From an uncultured Haemophilus sp. (GTDB lineage Bacteria > Pseudomonadota > Gammaproteobacteria > Enterobacterales > Pasteurellaceae), in NCBI RefSeq assembly GCF_905207935.1, contig NZ_CAJLNI010000018.1:1-21136 (forward strand): DNA of 21,136 bases. The letters are read 5' to 3'. How positions within the stretch are numbered: the stretch's first letter is position 1; every line of letters begins with the position of its first letter. A program made the position numbers and the translations under genes. The notes beneath the pieces were generated by a model that saw only the letters and a program-made list of their open reading frames with translations, was not told where the DNA came from and ran no database searches. This document shows, piece by piece, positions 14,902-21,136 of this stretch.

Positions 14902-15555
14902 TTAAGCAAAAAGCGGCTCAAGAAAACGCCATTGCTGTTCAAAACTTTGATTTGCACCTAAACGGAAGTTTGTGCGGACATAACGCATAAACTGCCCTTC
15001 ACAAAGGGTTACTAAATGCCCTGCAATAATACGTTCATCGACATTAAAACCACGCCCTTCGCGTAATTTTCGCATTTGTAAAATATTCACAAATTGCATT
15101 TCAAGACGATCGAAAAATTGGGCGACACGAGCCTGTAAAAGCGGCTCTTCAAACATCAATGCATGTCCGGTCAAAATACGTGTCAAACCAGGGTTTTTAC
15201 GCGCAAAGTCGAGAATCATCTGCATAATGTCTCGCACACGATTCATCGTATTGGTTTCATTGCGAATCGATGTGGTAATACGGCTAAATAAATTCGCTTC
15301 GATATTATCGATCAACGCTTCAAACATTTTGGTTTTACTTGGAAAGTAACGATAAAGTGCCGCTTCTGACACCCCCACTTCTTCCGCTAAACGCGCTGTT
15401 GTCATACGTTCCATTCCGCGTTCAGAATGCAACATATGGGTAAGCACCGTCAATACTTGTTGACGACGTTCTTTTACCGTACGCTTTTCGATTTTTGGCG
15501 GTTTGATTTCCGTGGCAATCTCATCAACTTCTACGAGAGATAATTGTTCTACCAT
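14902..15555 (-). CDS. slmA: Nucleoid occlusion factor SlmA (TetR fold)
   Basis: SlmA binds specific chromosomal sites and blocks FtsZ assembly over the nucleoid. The 217-residue protein has a TetR-type DNA-binding domain (about 26-75), with the helix-turn-helix MTTARLAEEVGVSEAALYRYF at about 51-71, and an all-helical C-terminal dimerisation domain. The N-terminal 20 residues are acidic and variable. It begins three bases after the dut stop, so the two are coupled. The dut-slmA link is standard in gammaproteobacteria. Confidence 0.95.
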   Translation of the reverse strand: MVEQLSLVEVDEIATEIKPPKIEKRTVKERRQQVLTVLTHMLHSERGMERMTTARLAEEVGVSEAALYRYFPSKTKMFEALIDNIEANLFSRITTSIRNETNTMNRVRDIMQMILDFARKNPGLTRILTGHALMFEEPLLQARVAQFFDRLEMQFVNILQMRKLREGRGFNVDERIIAGHLVTLCEGQFMRYVRTNFRLGANQSFEQQWRFLEPLFA

Positions 15556-15558
15556 AGT

Positions 15559-16014
15559 TTATTTTTTACCTGAATGACCAAAACCGCCCTCACCGCGTTC
15601 AGTTTCGGTAAATTCGCTGACAATATTGAATTCAGCTTGTACTACTGGCACAAAGACTAATTGTGCAATACGATCGCCGACTTCAATTTTGAACGGTTCA
15701 TGGCCACGATTCCATACAGACACCATTAATGGACCTTGGTAATCTGAATCAATTAAGCCCACTAAGTTACCTAATACGATACCGTGTTTATGACCTAAGC
15801 CAGAACGAGGCAAAATCACCGCTGCAAGATTTGGATCGGCAATATAAATTGAAAGACCTGTCGGGATAAGTTTAGTTTCGCCTGGTTGAATTTCAATGCC
15901 CTCTTCAAGCAATGCACGTAAATCCAAACCTGCTGAACCTTCGGTTGCATAGGTTGGTAAAGGAAATTCGTTGCCAATACGGCTATCTAAAATTTTTACA
16001 TCAATTTTTTTCAT
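15559..16014 (-). CDS. dut: dUTP diphosphatase
   Basis: Dut hydrolyses dUTP to dUMP and pyrophosphate, keeping uracil out of DNA and supplying dTMP synthesis. The 151-residue trimeric-type enzyme shows the family motifs in order: AGLDLRA (28-34), PRSG (69-72), GLIDSDYQG (86-94), DRIAQLV (114-120) and the flexible C-terminal RGEGGFG (140-146) that closes over the active site. It lies 73 bases downstream of coaBC, and that gap contains an uptake signal, and three bases ahead of slmA. Confidence 0.97.
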   Translation of the reverse strand: MKKIDVKILDSRIGNEFPLPTYATEGSAGLDLRALLEEGIEIQPGETKLIPTGLSIYIADPNLAAVILPRSGLGHKHGIVLGNLVGLIDSDYQGPLMVSVWNRGHEPFKIEVGDRIAQLVFVPVVQAEFNIVSEFTETERGEGGFGHSGKK

Positions 16015-16049
16015 GCTTATTTATCCTTTAAAAGAAATCTGTCATACAA

Positions 16050-16058
16050 AAGTGCGGT
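16050..16058 (+). repeat. DNA uptake signal (perfect core)
   Basis: AAGTGCGGT in the coaBC-dut gap. Confidence 0.95.
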
Positions 16059-16087
16059 CACAAAATCCAACGAATTTTGAACGTATT

Positions 16088-17290
16088 TTATTTGTGATAA
16101 TGCTCAACAATTTCAGTGACCAACACTTCTGCCAATTTATTTTTATCAGCTAACGGCAATGCTTTTTCGCCTGTTTTCCAAAAAATCTGCAAGGCATTTT
16201 GATCTTGTCCGAATACTTGCCCACCCGATACATCATTAGCACAAATCATATCTAAATTTTTGCGTTGAAGTTTGCTCTTCGCATACTCAGCGACATTTTG
16301 CGTTTCAGCGGCAAAGCCCACCACAAATGGACGATCTTTTTCTAAACTTGCCACAGTTGCGATAATGTCTGGATTTTTCACCAATTTAAGAGAAAGCTCA
16401 TCGTTATCATTGGTTTTCTTAATTTTTTGATCAGCGACTTCCGCAACTCGATAATCAGCCACAGCGGCACAGCCAATAAAGATGCGATTTTTGACCGCAC
16501 TTTCAAGGGAGGCTAGCCACATTTCATGGGCGGTTGTCACATCAATACGATGAACATTTTTCGGTGTAGCCAGATTAACAGGCCCTGCAATTAAGGTGAC
16601 ATTTGCTCCACGTTTTGCAAAGGCCTCGGCAATTGCAAAGCCCATTTTACCTGAGCTGTGATTAGAAATATAACGAACAGGATCGATAGCCTCACGCGTT
16701 GGGCCTGCCGTAATGGTGACACTTAAATCGACTAAATCTTGTTGAATAGCAAAAAGTGATTGAAGCGACGCAAAAATTTCCGCCGGTTCAGACATTCTGC
16801 CTGAGCCCACATCGCCACAAGCTTGAAAGCCACTATTTGGCCCCACAAAATGAATACCTCGCACAGAAAGAGCGGTCAAATTTTGTTGTGTAATCGCCTG
16901 GCGGTACATTTGCTGATTCATCGCCGGTGCGAGCATAATAGGCGCACTTGTCGCGAGACAAATCGTACTGAGTAAATCATTTGCCATTCCAACGGTTAAA
17001 CGCGCAATAAAATCGGCGCTAGCTGGCGCAATCACAATCGCATCAGCCCATTTGGCCAGCTCAATATGCCCCATGGCTAATTCAGCTTGAGGATCAAGTA
17101 AAGATTGAGAAACCGCATTACCCGAAATGGCTTGTAGCGTTAAAGGTGTGACAAATTCAGCGGCGGCTGGTGTTAAAGCCACTCGAACTTCTGCGTTAGA
17201 TTTGCGTAATAAACGAATAAACTCAATGGTTTTATAGGCGGCAATGCCCCCTGTAATCCCGACAACAATACGCTTTCCGCTCAAGCTCAT
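16088..17290 (-). CDS. coaBC: Bifunctional phosphopantothenoylcysteine decarboxylase/synthetase
   Basis: CoaBC (Dfp) carries two successive steps of coenzyme A synthesis. The 400-residue protein has the FMN-dependent decarboxylase CoaC at about 1-190 (GGIAAYK 14-20; His75 in MGHIEL; PAMNQQM 122-128 with Asn125; Cys158 in GFQACGD). The synthetase CoaB is at about 191-400 (Asn210; AAVADYR 275-281; Lys289). These positions coincide with the E. coli catalytic residues. GGAG lies six bases before the ATG. The gene diverges from radC and heads the run that ends in crp. It carries a perfect uptake signal (16494-16502) and a one-mismatch variant (16868-16876). Confidence 0.96.
   Translation of the reverse strand: MSLSGKRIVVGITGGIAAYKTIEFIRLLRKSNAEVRVALTPAAAEFVTPLTLQAISGNAVSQSLLDPQAELAMGHIELAKWADAIVIAPASADFIARLTVGMANDLLSTICLATSAPIMLAPAMNQQMYRQAITQQNLTALSVRGIHFVGPNSGFQACGDVGSGRMSEPAEIFASLQSLFAIQQDLVDLSVTITAGPTREAIDPVRYISNHSSGKMGFAIAEAFAKRGANVTLIAGPVNLATPKNVHRIDVTTAHEMWLASLESAVKNRIFIGCAAVADYRVAEVADQKIKKTNDNDELSLKLVKNPDIIATVASLEKDRPFVVGFAAETQNVAEYAKSKLQRKNLDMICANDVSGGQVFGQDQNALQIFWKTGEKALPLADKNKLAEVLVTEIVEHYHK
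16494..16502 (-). repeat. DNA uptake signal (perfect core)
   Basis: AAGTGCGGT with extended CAAAAAT tail within coaBC (residues ESAVKNR of the CoaB domain). Confidence 0.95.
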
Positions 17291-17462
17291 TTGCTACTCC
17301 GCTACGACTTAATAGAATGGATATGTTTTGTGTGTTAGTACTTAACAACTTAAGGTCGCCTATTTTACTTCAAATTTCGCCAATAAAAAATTTTATTTTT
17401 GCGATCGCTATACCAAAAACAAAACTGACTTCTCGCAAAGATTGAAAACATCCTGAAAATTG

Positions 17463-17471
17463 ACCGCACTT
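17463..17471 (-). repeat. DNA uptake signal (perfect core)
   Basis: AAGTGCGGT with extended CAATTTT tail, just upstream of the radC start. The plus strand reads TTGACC here, a near -35 hexamer. Confidence 0.95.
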
Positions 17472-17491
17472 TTTTCTTTTCATTAATTAAT

Positions 17492-18157
17492 ATGCAAACA
17501 AACTCTCCTTTAATGCCTCGTGAAAAATTGTTGAAATATGGCGTTGAAGCCCTAGAAGATCACGAATTACTCGCTATTTTTCTACGAACAGGGATTAAAG
17601 GTTGCCCTGTCATGGAATTATCACATAACGTGCTGCAACATTTTGGCTCTCTTCGAACCTTATTAAGCGCAGATAAAGAAGCCTTTTGTAAAGTAAAAGG
17701 ATTAGGCATTACGCAATTTATTCAACTGCAAGCCACCACAGAAATGACCAAACGCTATCTCAAACAAGAATTGCTGATAGAACATGTATTTAGCGACACA
17801 TCTACGGTAAAGCTTTATCTTCAAGCGGAGCTTCACCACGAAGAACGTGAAATTTTTATGGTGTTATTTTTAGATAATCAACATCGTTTGATTAAAAAAG
17901 AGCGGTTATTTTTAGGCACAATTAATGTAACGAATGTTTATCCACGAGAAATCATCAAAGAAAGCCTTTACTGCAATGCAGCCGCCTTAATTTTGGCTCA
18001 CAACCACCCTTCTGGCCTAGCAGAACCGAGCTATTCCGACAAAATGATCACACAAAAAATTATTGAGGCTGCTGAGTTAATGGATATTCGTATTTTGGAT
18101 CATTTTATTGTCGGCAAAGGGACTTGTTATTCTTTTGCAGAACATAATCTGTTATAG
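17492..18157 (+). CDS. radC: RadC family JAMM-domain protein
   Basis: This 221-residue RadC/YicR homologue has a helix-hairpin-helix region (about 50-80, KGLGITQF) followed by a JAMM metalloprotease-like fold. The metal motif HNHPSG...D is complete (His170, His172, Ser174, Asp183). Its true function is unsettled; the original link to radiation repair in E. coli proved to be due to another gene, and in some Gram-positive bacteria RadC was not needed for competence. There is no visible Shine-Dalgarno sequence before the ATG (TTAATTAATATG). An uptake signal sits about 20 bases upstream (17463-17471). Another in-frame start is less likely because PLMPREKL is the conserved N-terminus. Confidence 0.94.
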   Translation: MQTNSPLMPREKLLKYGVEALEDHELLAIFLRTGIKGCPVMELSHNVLQHFGSLRTLLSADKEAFCKVKGLGITQFIQLQATTEMTKRYLKQELLIEHVFSDTSTVKLYLQAELHHEEREIFMVLFLDNQHRLIKKERLFLGTINVTNVYPREIIKESLYCNAAALILAHNHPSGLAEPSYSDKMITQKIIEAAELMDIRILDHFIVGKGTCYSFAEHNLL

Positions 18158-18224
18158 TTTTAGGGAATTTGATGATTTTTTTATCGTTCATTTCCATTTA
18201 AAGACGGAAAAATCGCTTTTGGAC

Positions 18225-18253
18225 TTGAGAAATGAAAATAAAGTCAGTATAAT
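18225..18253 (+). promoter_or_regulatory. Strong sigma70 promoter of rpmB-rpmG
   Basis: TTGAGA (18225-18230) is separated by 17 bases from a perfect TATAAT (18248-18253). Initiation near 18260 leaves a leader of about 115 bases before rpmB. Confidence 0.88.
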
Positions 18254-18277
18254 TTGCGACCTTTAATATAGTAAGTG

Positions 18278-18353
18278 GGTCGGATACTGCGACCTGACGA
18301 GGAAGCAAGCTTAGTTTTAAGCTTCATTATCCGAACCATAAGCTCGAGCTTAT
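18278..18353 (+). promoter_or_regulatory. Structured rpmB leader with competing hairpins
   Basis: The leader contains GGTCG/CGACC (18278-18282 with 18290-18294). AAGCTTA/TAAGCTT (18307-18313 with 18318-18324) forms a second hairpin. A perfect 16-base palindrome ATAAGCTCGAGCTTAT (18338-18353) lies near the start codon. Pairings cross over: AAGCTTA can pair with either TAAGCTT or the left palindrome arm, and TCGGATA (18280-18286) pairs with TATCCGA (18328-18334). This is the form of a switching leader, such as ribosomal protein autoregulation; no ligand can be named. Confidence 0.5.
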
Positions 18354-18375
18354 ATTTAAATTATTGGAGATTATT

Positions 18376-18612
18376 ATGTCTAGAGTTTGTCAAGTAACAG
18401 GCAAGCGTCCAGCTGTGGGTAACAACCGCTCACACGCGTTGAATGCGACACGTCGTCGTTTTCTTCCAAACCTTCACACTCACCGTTTCTGGGTTGAAAG
18501 TGAAAACCGTTTCGTGACCTTACGTTTAACTGCGAAAGGTATGCGTATTATCGATAAAAAAGGCATTGATGCAGTGTTAGCTGAAATCCGTGCTCGTGGC
18601 GAAAAAATCTAA
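18376..18612 (+). CDS. rpmB: 50S ribosomal protein L28
   Basis: L28 is a small basic large-subunit protein of 78 residues: [20 protein letters not shown] at the start, then [19 protein letters not shown], which is diagnostic. A TTG four codons upstream is also in frame, but GGAG at 18366-18369 is placed six bases from the ATG. It is co-transcribed with rpmG from the promoter at 18225-18253. Confidence 0.98.
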
Positions 18613-18623
18613 GGAGCTAAAAC

Positions 18624-18794
18624 ATGGCAGCTAAAGGCGCTCGTGAGAAAATCCGTTTAGTTTCTACAGCAGAGACTGGTCACTTCTACACAACTGATAA
18701 AAACAAACGTAATATGCCTGAAAAAATGGAAATCAAAAAATTTGATCCAGTAGTGCGTAAACACGTTATCTATAAAGAAGCAAAAATCAAATAA
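18624..18794 (+). CDS. rpmG: 50S ribosomal protein L33
   Basis: L33 is a 56-residue large-subunit protein reading [20 protein letters not shown] and ending VIYKEAKIK. It lacks the four zinc-binding cysteines, so it is the zinc-free form usual in gammaproteobacteria. AAGGAG precedes the ATG by seven bases. It lies 11 bases after rpmB and is followed by a terminator. The length and sequence fit the family exactly. Confidence 0.97.
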
Positions 18795-18812
18795 TTTTGC
18801 TGATTTGAAAAA

Positions 18813-18838
18813 AGCCCGACATTTGTTCGGGTTTTTTT
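18813..18838 (+). terminator. Terminator of rpmB-rpmG
   Basis: AGCCCGA (18813-18819) pairs with TCGGGTT (18827-18833, one G-U pair), followed by seven Ts (18832-18838). It lies 19 bases after the rpmG stop and ahead of mutM, which therefore probably has its own weak promoter or depends on read-through. Confidence 0.85.
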
Positions 18839-18869
18839 ATACCATAAATTCATTACTGAGAGATTATCT

Positions 18870-19685
18870 ATGCCTGAACTTCCTGAAGTCGAAACAGCCC
18901 TGCGTGGTGTCAGCCCCTATTTGAAAGGTTTTACCATTGAAAAAATTGTAGTGCGCCAACCACAATTACGCTGGGTTGTTTCTACTGAATTAACCACGCT
19001 CAAAAACGTCAAAATTTTGGATACCTCTCGTCGTGCGAAATACCTCATTATTCACACAGAAAAAGGTTACATCATTGGCCATTTAGGGATGTCTGGCTCC
19101 GTTCGAATTGTGCCTCATGACAGTCCTATTGATAAACACGATCACCTTGATATTGTGATGAATAATGGCAAATTACTGCGTTATAACGACCCTAGACGCT
19201 TTGGTGCATGGCTATGGACTGAAAGCTTAGACGACTTTCATCTTTTCCTAAAACTTGGACCTGAACCACTTTCAGATGAATTTAATACCGAATACCTTTT
19301 TAAAAAATCACGCAAAAAATCGACCGCACTTAAAACCTTTTTAATGGATAATGCTGTCGTCGTGGGTGTAGGAAATATTTATGCCAATGAAACGCTCTTT
19401 TTATGTGGTTTACACCCAATGAAATTAGCCGAAAACCTCACACGAAACCAATGTGCCTTACTCGTTAAAACAATTAAAAATGTATTAGCAAAAGCCATTA
19501 CACAAGGTGGAACAACATTAAAAGATTTCTTACAACCCGATGGTCGCCCTGGTTATTTTGCGCAGGAATTGTTAGTGTACGGAAACAAAGATAAACCTTG
19601 TCCAAAATGTGGCACAAAGATTGAAAGTATGATTATTGGGCAACGCAATAGCTTTTATTGCCCGCATTGTCAGAAAAAGAAATAG
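18870..19685 (+). CDS. mutM: Formamidopyrimidine-DNA glycosylase (Fpg)
   Basis: MutM excises 8-oxoguanine and ring-opened purines and nicks the abasic site. The protein has 271 residues. It begins MPELPEVETALRG, whose Pro2 amine is the catalytic nucleophile and Glu3 the partner acid. Lys57 lies in RRAKYL. The C-terminal zinc finger has Cys244, Cys247, Cys264 and Cys267, and the loop Arg259 before FYCPHC. In E. coli it is also near rpmB-rpmG. An uptake signal at 19323-19331 encodes residues near 152-154. The last 16 bases overlap the convergent DUF554 gene. Confidence 0.97.
   Translation: MPELPEVETALRGVSPYLKGFTIEKIVVRQPQLRWVVSTELTTLKNVKILDTSRRAKYLIIHTEKGYIIGHLGMSGSVRIVPHDSPIDKHDHLDIVMNNGKLLRYNDPRRFGAWLWTESLDDFHLFLKLGPEPLSDEFNTEYLFKKSRKKSTALKTFLMDNAVVVGVGNIYANETLFLCGLHPMKLAENLTRNQCALLVKTIKNVLAKAITQGGTTLKDFLQPDGRPGYFAQELLVYGNKDKPCPKCGTKIESMIIGQRNSFYCPHCQKKK
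19323..19331 (-). repeat. DNA uptake signal (perfect core)
   Basis: AAGTGCGGT within mutM, between its N-terminal domain and helical domain. Confidence 0.95.
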
Positions 19686-20395
19686 GCACTCCAGAAATGA
19701 GAAATTGGCATGGCGAGGAAAAGAGCCGGCAGCATATTCGCCACATGGAACATTTGGATATTACAAATGCGAAAGCCCGCAGCTATCATTAGCATACCGC
19801 CTACCGCAGCAAAATCACCTCGCATTTCAGGTGTCACGAAAGGAATAATAAACACCGCAGAATAAGCTAAAATCACTTGAACTAATGTTTGTGGCACAAA
19901 AATACTCGCTACAGAAATGCCAAGGGATGTAGCAAAGATCATCGCGGTGAAAAAATCTAGAAAGGATTTCACAATGAGGATATCAAAATTCCCCGTCATC
20001 CCCTCATTCATCGCTCCGAAAATACCCGTTCCACTAAATGAAAACAAAACCACAATCGCAACAAATTTAGATAAGAACTCTTCTTGGTTATGCATGCTAC
20101 TTGGTGTATCAGGGAACATCTTTTCAACAAGGCCTTTCGCTGATGAGGCAAGCTTATTAATCCCATGTTCTAATAAAAGCAACTCGCCAATTATCGTGCC
20201 TAATAACACCGATAAAATCATTGCCGGCATATTTGTTGTTTTCGCTACCATCACAATGCCCATGCCCATAGAACACAGGCCAAAGATCAAGGTTAAATTA
20301 GTACGTAAACGTTCTGGGATTCGTCCACCTAGCATCGAGCCAATTACTGCTCCACTAATAATCGCCAATGCATTGATATAAGGTCCGATAATCAT
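19670..20395 (-). CDS. DUF554 family membrane protein (YqgA/YdfK-like)
   Basis: This 241-residue hydrophobic protein has about six or seven membrane segments (near 8-22, 33-50, 57-72, 111-127, 141-165, 172-188 and 203-235). The start MIIGPYINALAIISGAVIGSM and the motif FSFSGTGIFGAMNEGMTG are typical of DUF554, a family of putative inner-membrane transporters of unknown substrate. A loop (about 90-105) is the main hydrophilic part. GGAG precedes the ATG, and a perfect TATAAT (minus strand, 20422-20427) lies upstream without a clear -35. The gene runs convergently into mutM with a 16-base overlap and no terminator between them. Confidence 0.88.
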   Translation of the reverse strand: MIIGPYINALAIISGAVIGSMLGGRIPERLRTNLTLIFGLCSMGMGIVMVAKTTNMPAMILSVLLGTIIGELLLLEHGINKLASSAKGLVEKMFPDTPSSMHNQEEFLSKFVAIVVLFSFSGTGIFGAMNEGMTGNFDILIVKSFLDFFTAMIFATSLGISVASIFVPQTLVQVILAYSAVFIIPFVTPEMRGDFAAVGGMLMIAAGFRICNIQMFHVANMLPALFLAMPISHFWSAYFFF

Positions 20396-20465
20396 ATTCT
20401 TCTCCGAATTAAGTTCTTTCTATTATACGAAAAACAGGATGAAAATCGACCGCGCTTTTGGTAAC

Positions 20466-20493
20466 AAAAAAGGCATGGTTTCCCATGCCTTTT
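20466..20493 (-). terminator. Terminator of the adhesin gene
   Basis: AAAAGGCATGG (20468-20478) pairs perfectly with CCATGCCTTTT (20483-20493) around the loop TTTC. Read on the minus strand it ends in a T-run (TTTTTTG), placing it as the terminator of the adhesin gene that stops at 20510. Confidence 0.9.
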
Positions 20494-20509
20494 GTTTATT
20501 AACGATAAA

Positions 20510-21136
20510 TTACCAGTGGTAACCTGCACCAACTGCTACACCCACTTTACCTTGAGTATCGCTAGTACCGGCTAAACGAATAATGATTTTACCGTTATCT
20601 GAAATACGTGACATACCTAATGCCACTGCATTTTGACCTTGGTAATTACCCGCTGCCACAGATACCATGCTCTTACCTGGAATGTAAGCTTGTGGTAATT
20701 GAGAAGCCGCTAACGCGCTTGCTGTACCTGCATTGACACGTTTACCTAACTTGTTCACTTGACCATTTAAGTGGTTGATCTTGTTATTCATGTCAGCTTT
20801 TACTTCGTGTAATTGGCTACCGTTTACCGCATCAGTACTGTCTGCTGCAATGCGTCCTGGTGCAACATTGGTAATTTGTTTATTACCTGCATCAATACCA
20901 TTTTTGGTCATACTTGGACCATTTTTAATGGTGACGCCATTGCTATCAATCACAGTATCGCCCGCGGTGAATTTATTCGCTGTTACGCTTTCCACTTTAA
21001 GGTTTTTCTTGATACCTACACGAACATTACCGCTCTTATCAATGTTTGTCATCACATTATCGCCACCATCAAACTCACTCCAGTTTGTGTTGCTATCTGC
21101 GCCTTTCACATTGATTTGGCTATTTAATTTCGCACC
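20510..21136 (-). CDS. Trimeric autotransporter adhesin, C-terminal part (cut by the window edge)
   Basis: The reading frame is open to the right edge of the window. The visible 208 residues run GAKLNSQINVKGADSNTNW to GVAVGAGYHW and are the C-terminus of a YadA/Hia-type surface adhesin. A beta-rich repeat region with GDTVIDSNGVTIKNG is followed by the neck motif ITNVAPGRIAADSTDAVNGSQL. A short coiled-coil stalk (EVKADMNNKINHLNGQVNKLGKRV) leads to the YadA membrane anchor, about the last 70 residues, forming four beta strands per subunit. The terminal aromatic Trp suits outer-membrane assembly by BamA. Three copies make one 12-stranded pore. The head and signal peptide lie outside the window, so neither its binding target nor its intactness can be judged. 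A GTG at 21107 is internal, not the start. Confidence 0.93.
   Translation of the reverse strand, partial: GAKLNSQINVKGADSNTNWSEFDGGDNVMTNIDKSGNVRVGIKKNLKVESVTANKFTAGDTVIDSNGVTIKNGPSMTKNGIDAGNKQITNVAPGRIAADSTDAVNGSQLHEVKADMNNKINHLNGQVNKLGKRVNAGTASALAASQLPQAYIPGKSMVSVAAGNYQGQNAVALGMSRISDNGKIIIRLAGTSDTQGKVGVAVGAGYHW

Noticed and set aside
17401..17408. GCGATCGC palindrome
   Set aside because: A single eight-base palindrome between coaBC and radC; it has no partner sites and resembles the cyanobacterial HIP1 repeat only by chance.
19917..20381. Open frame of 154 codons opposite the DUF554 gene
   Set aside because: It mirrors the codon pattern of the membrane protein gene on the other strand and shows no domain.
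1..21136. CRISPR arrays, insertion sequences, prophage or long tandem repeats
   Set aside because: No regularly spaced repeats, transposase frames or integrase genes were seen; the window is ordinary core chromosome except for the adhesin end.

Overview
The window is a chromosomal segment of a Pasteurellaceae bacterium, most likely Haemophilus (H. parainfluenzae-like or a close relative rather than H. influenzae itself). Three things point there. The 9-base Haemophilus-type DNA uptake signal AAGTGCGGT occurs perfectly 14 times in 21 kb, on both strands. The proteins read as close homologues of H. influenzae proteins. The local gene orders (yidC-yidD-rnpA-rpmH, dnaA-dnaN-recF, nagA to nanE, crp to rpmG) are those of Haemophilus. 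No rRNA, tRNA, CRISPR array or insertion sequence was found.

Layout. Bases 1-2362 (minus) hold yidC, yidD, rnpA and rpmH, driven by a near-perfect sigma70 promoter at 2522-2549. Diverging from them are dnaA, dnaN and recF (2681-6241). Bases 6311-11773 (minus) hold the sialic acid/amino sugar catabolic operon in transcription order nanE, nanK, siaR, nanA, nagB, nagA, closed by a terminator at 6252-6279. A 228-base control region separates nanE from a divergent IIC-IIB phosphotransferase permease of the N-acetylglucosamine family (12002-13468). A 508-base gap follows; it contains a terminator, an uptake signal and a strongly structured, promoter-linked candidate small RNA. Bases 13977-17290 (minus) hold coaBC, dut, slmA, yheU and crp. 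Bases 17492-19685 (plus) hold radC, rpmB-rpmG and mutM. A DUF554 membrane protein (19670-20395, minus) overlaps the end of mutM. The right edge carries the C-terminal part of a trimeric autotransporter adhesin (20510-21136, minus), cut by the window.

How the genes work together. RpmH, RnpA, YidD and YidC serve ribosome assembly, tRNA maturation and membrane protein insertion; DnaA, the sliding clamp and RecF serve replication and repair. NanA, NanK and NanE convert sialic acid to GlcNAc-6-P, and NagA and NagB convert that to fructose-6-P. The divergent PTS permease would deliver GlcNAc-6-P directly to NagA, so two nutrient routes meet at one control region. That region carries a CRP-like site flanked by two similar 15-base palindromes. 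In H. influenzae the neighbour of nanE is the SiaPQM sialic acid transporter; here a GlcNAc-type PTS permease takes its place.

The most interesting unexplained element is the candidate RNA at about 13630-13817 (minus). The paired operators in the nan/PTS control region and a mutually exclusive hairpin set in the rpmB leader come next.
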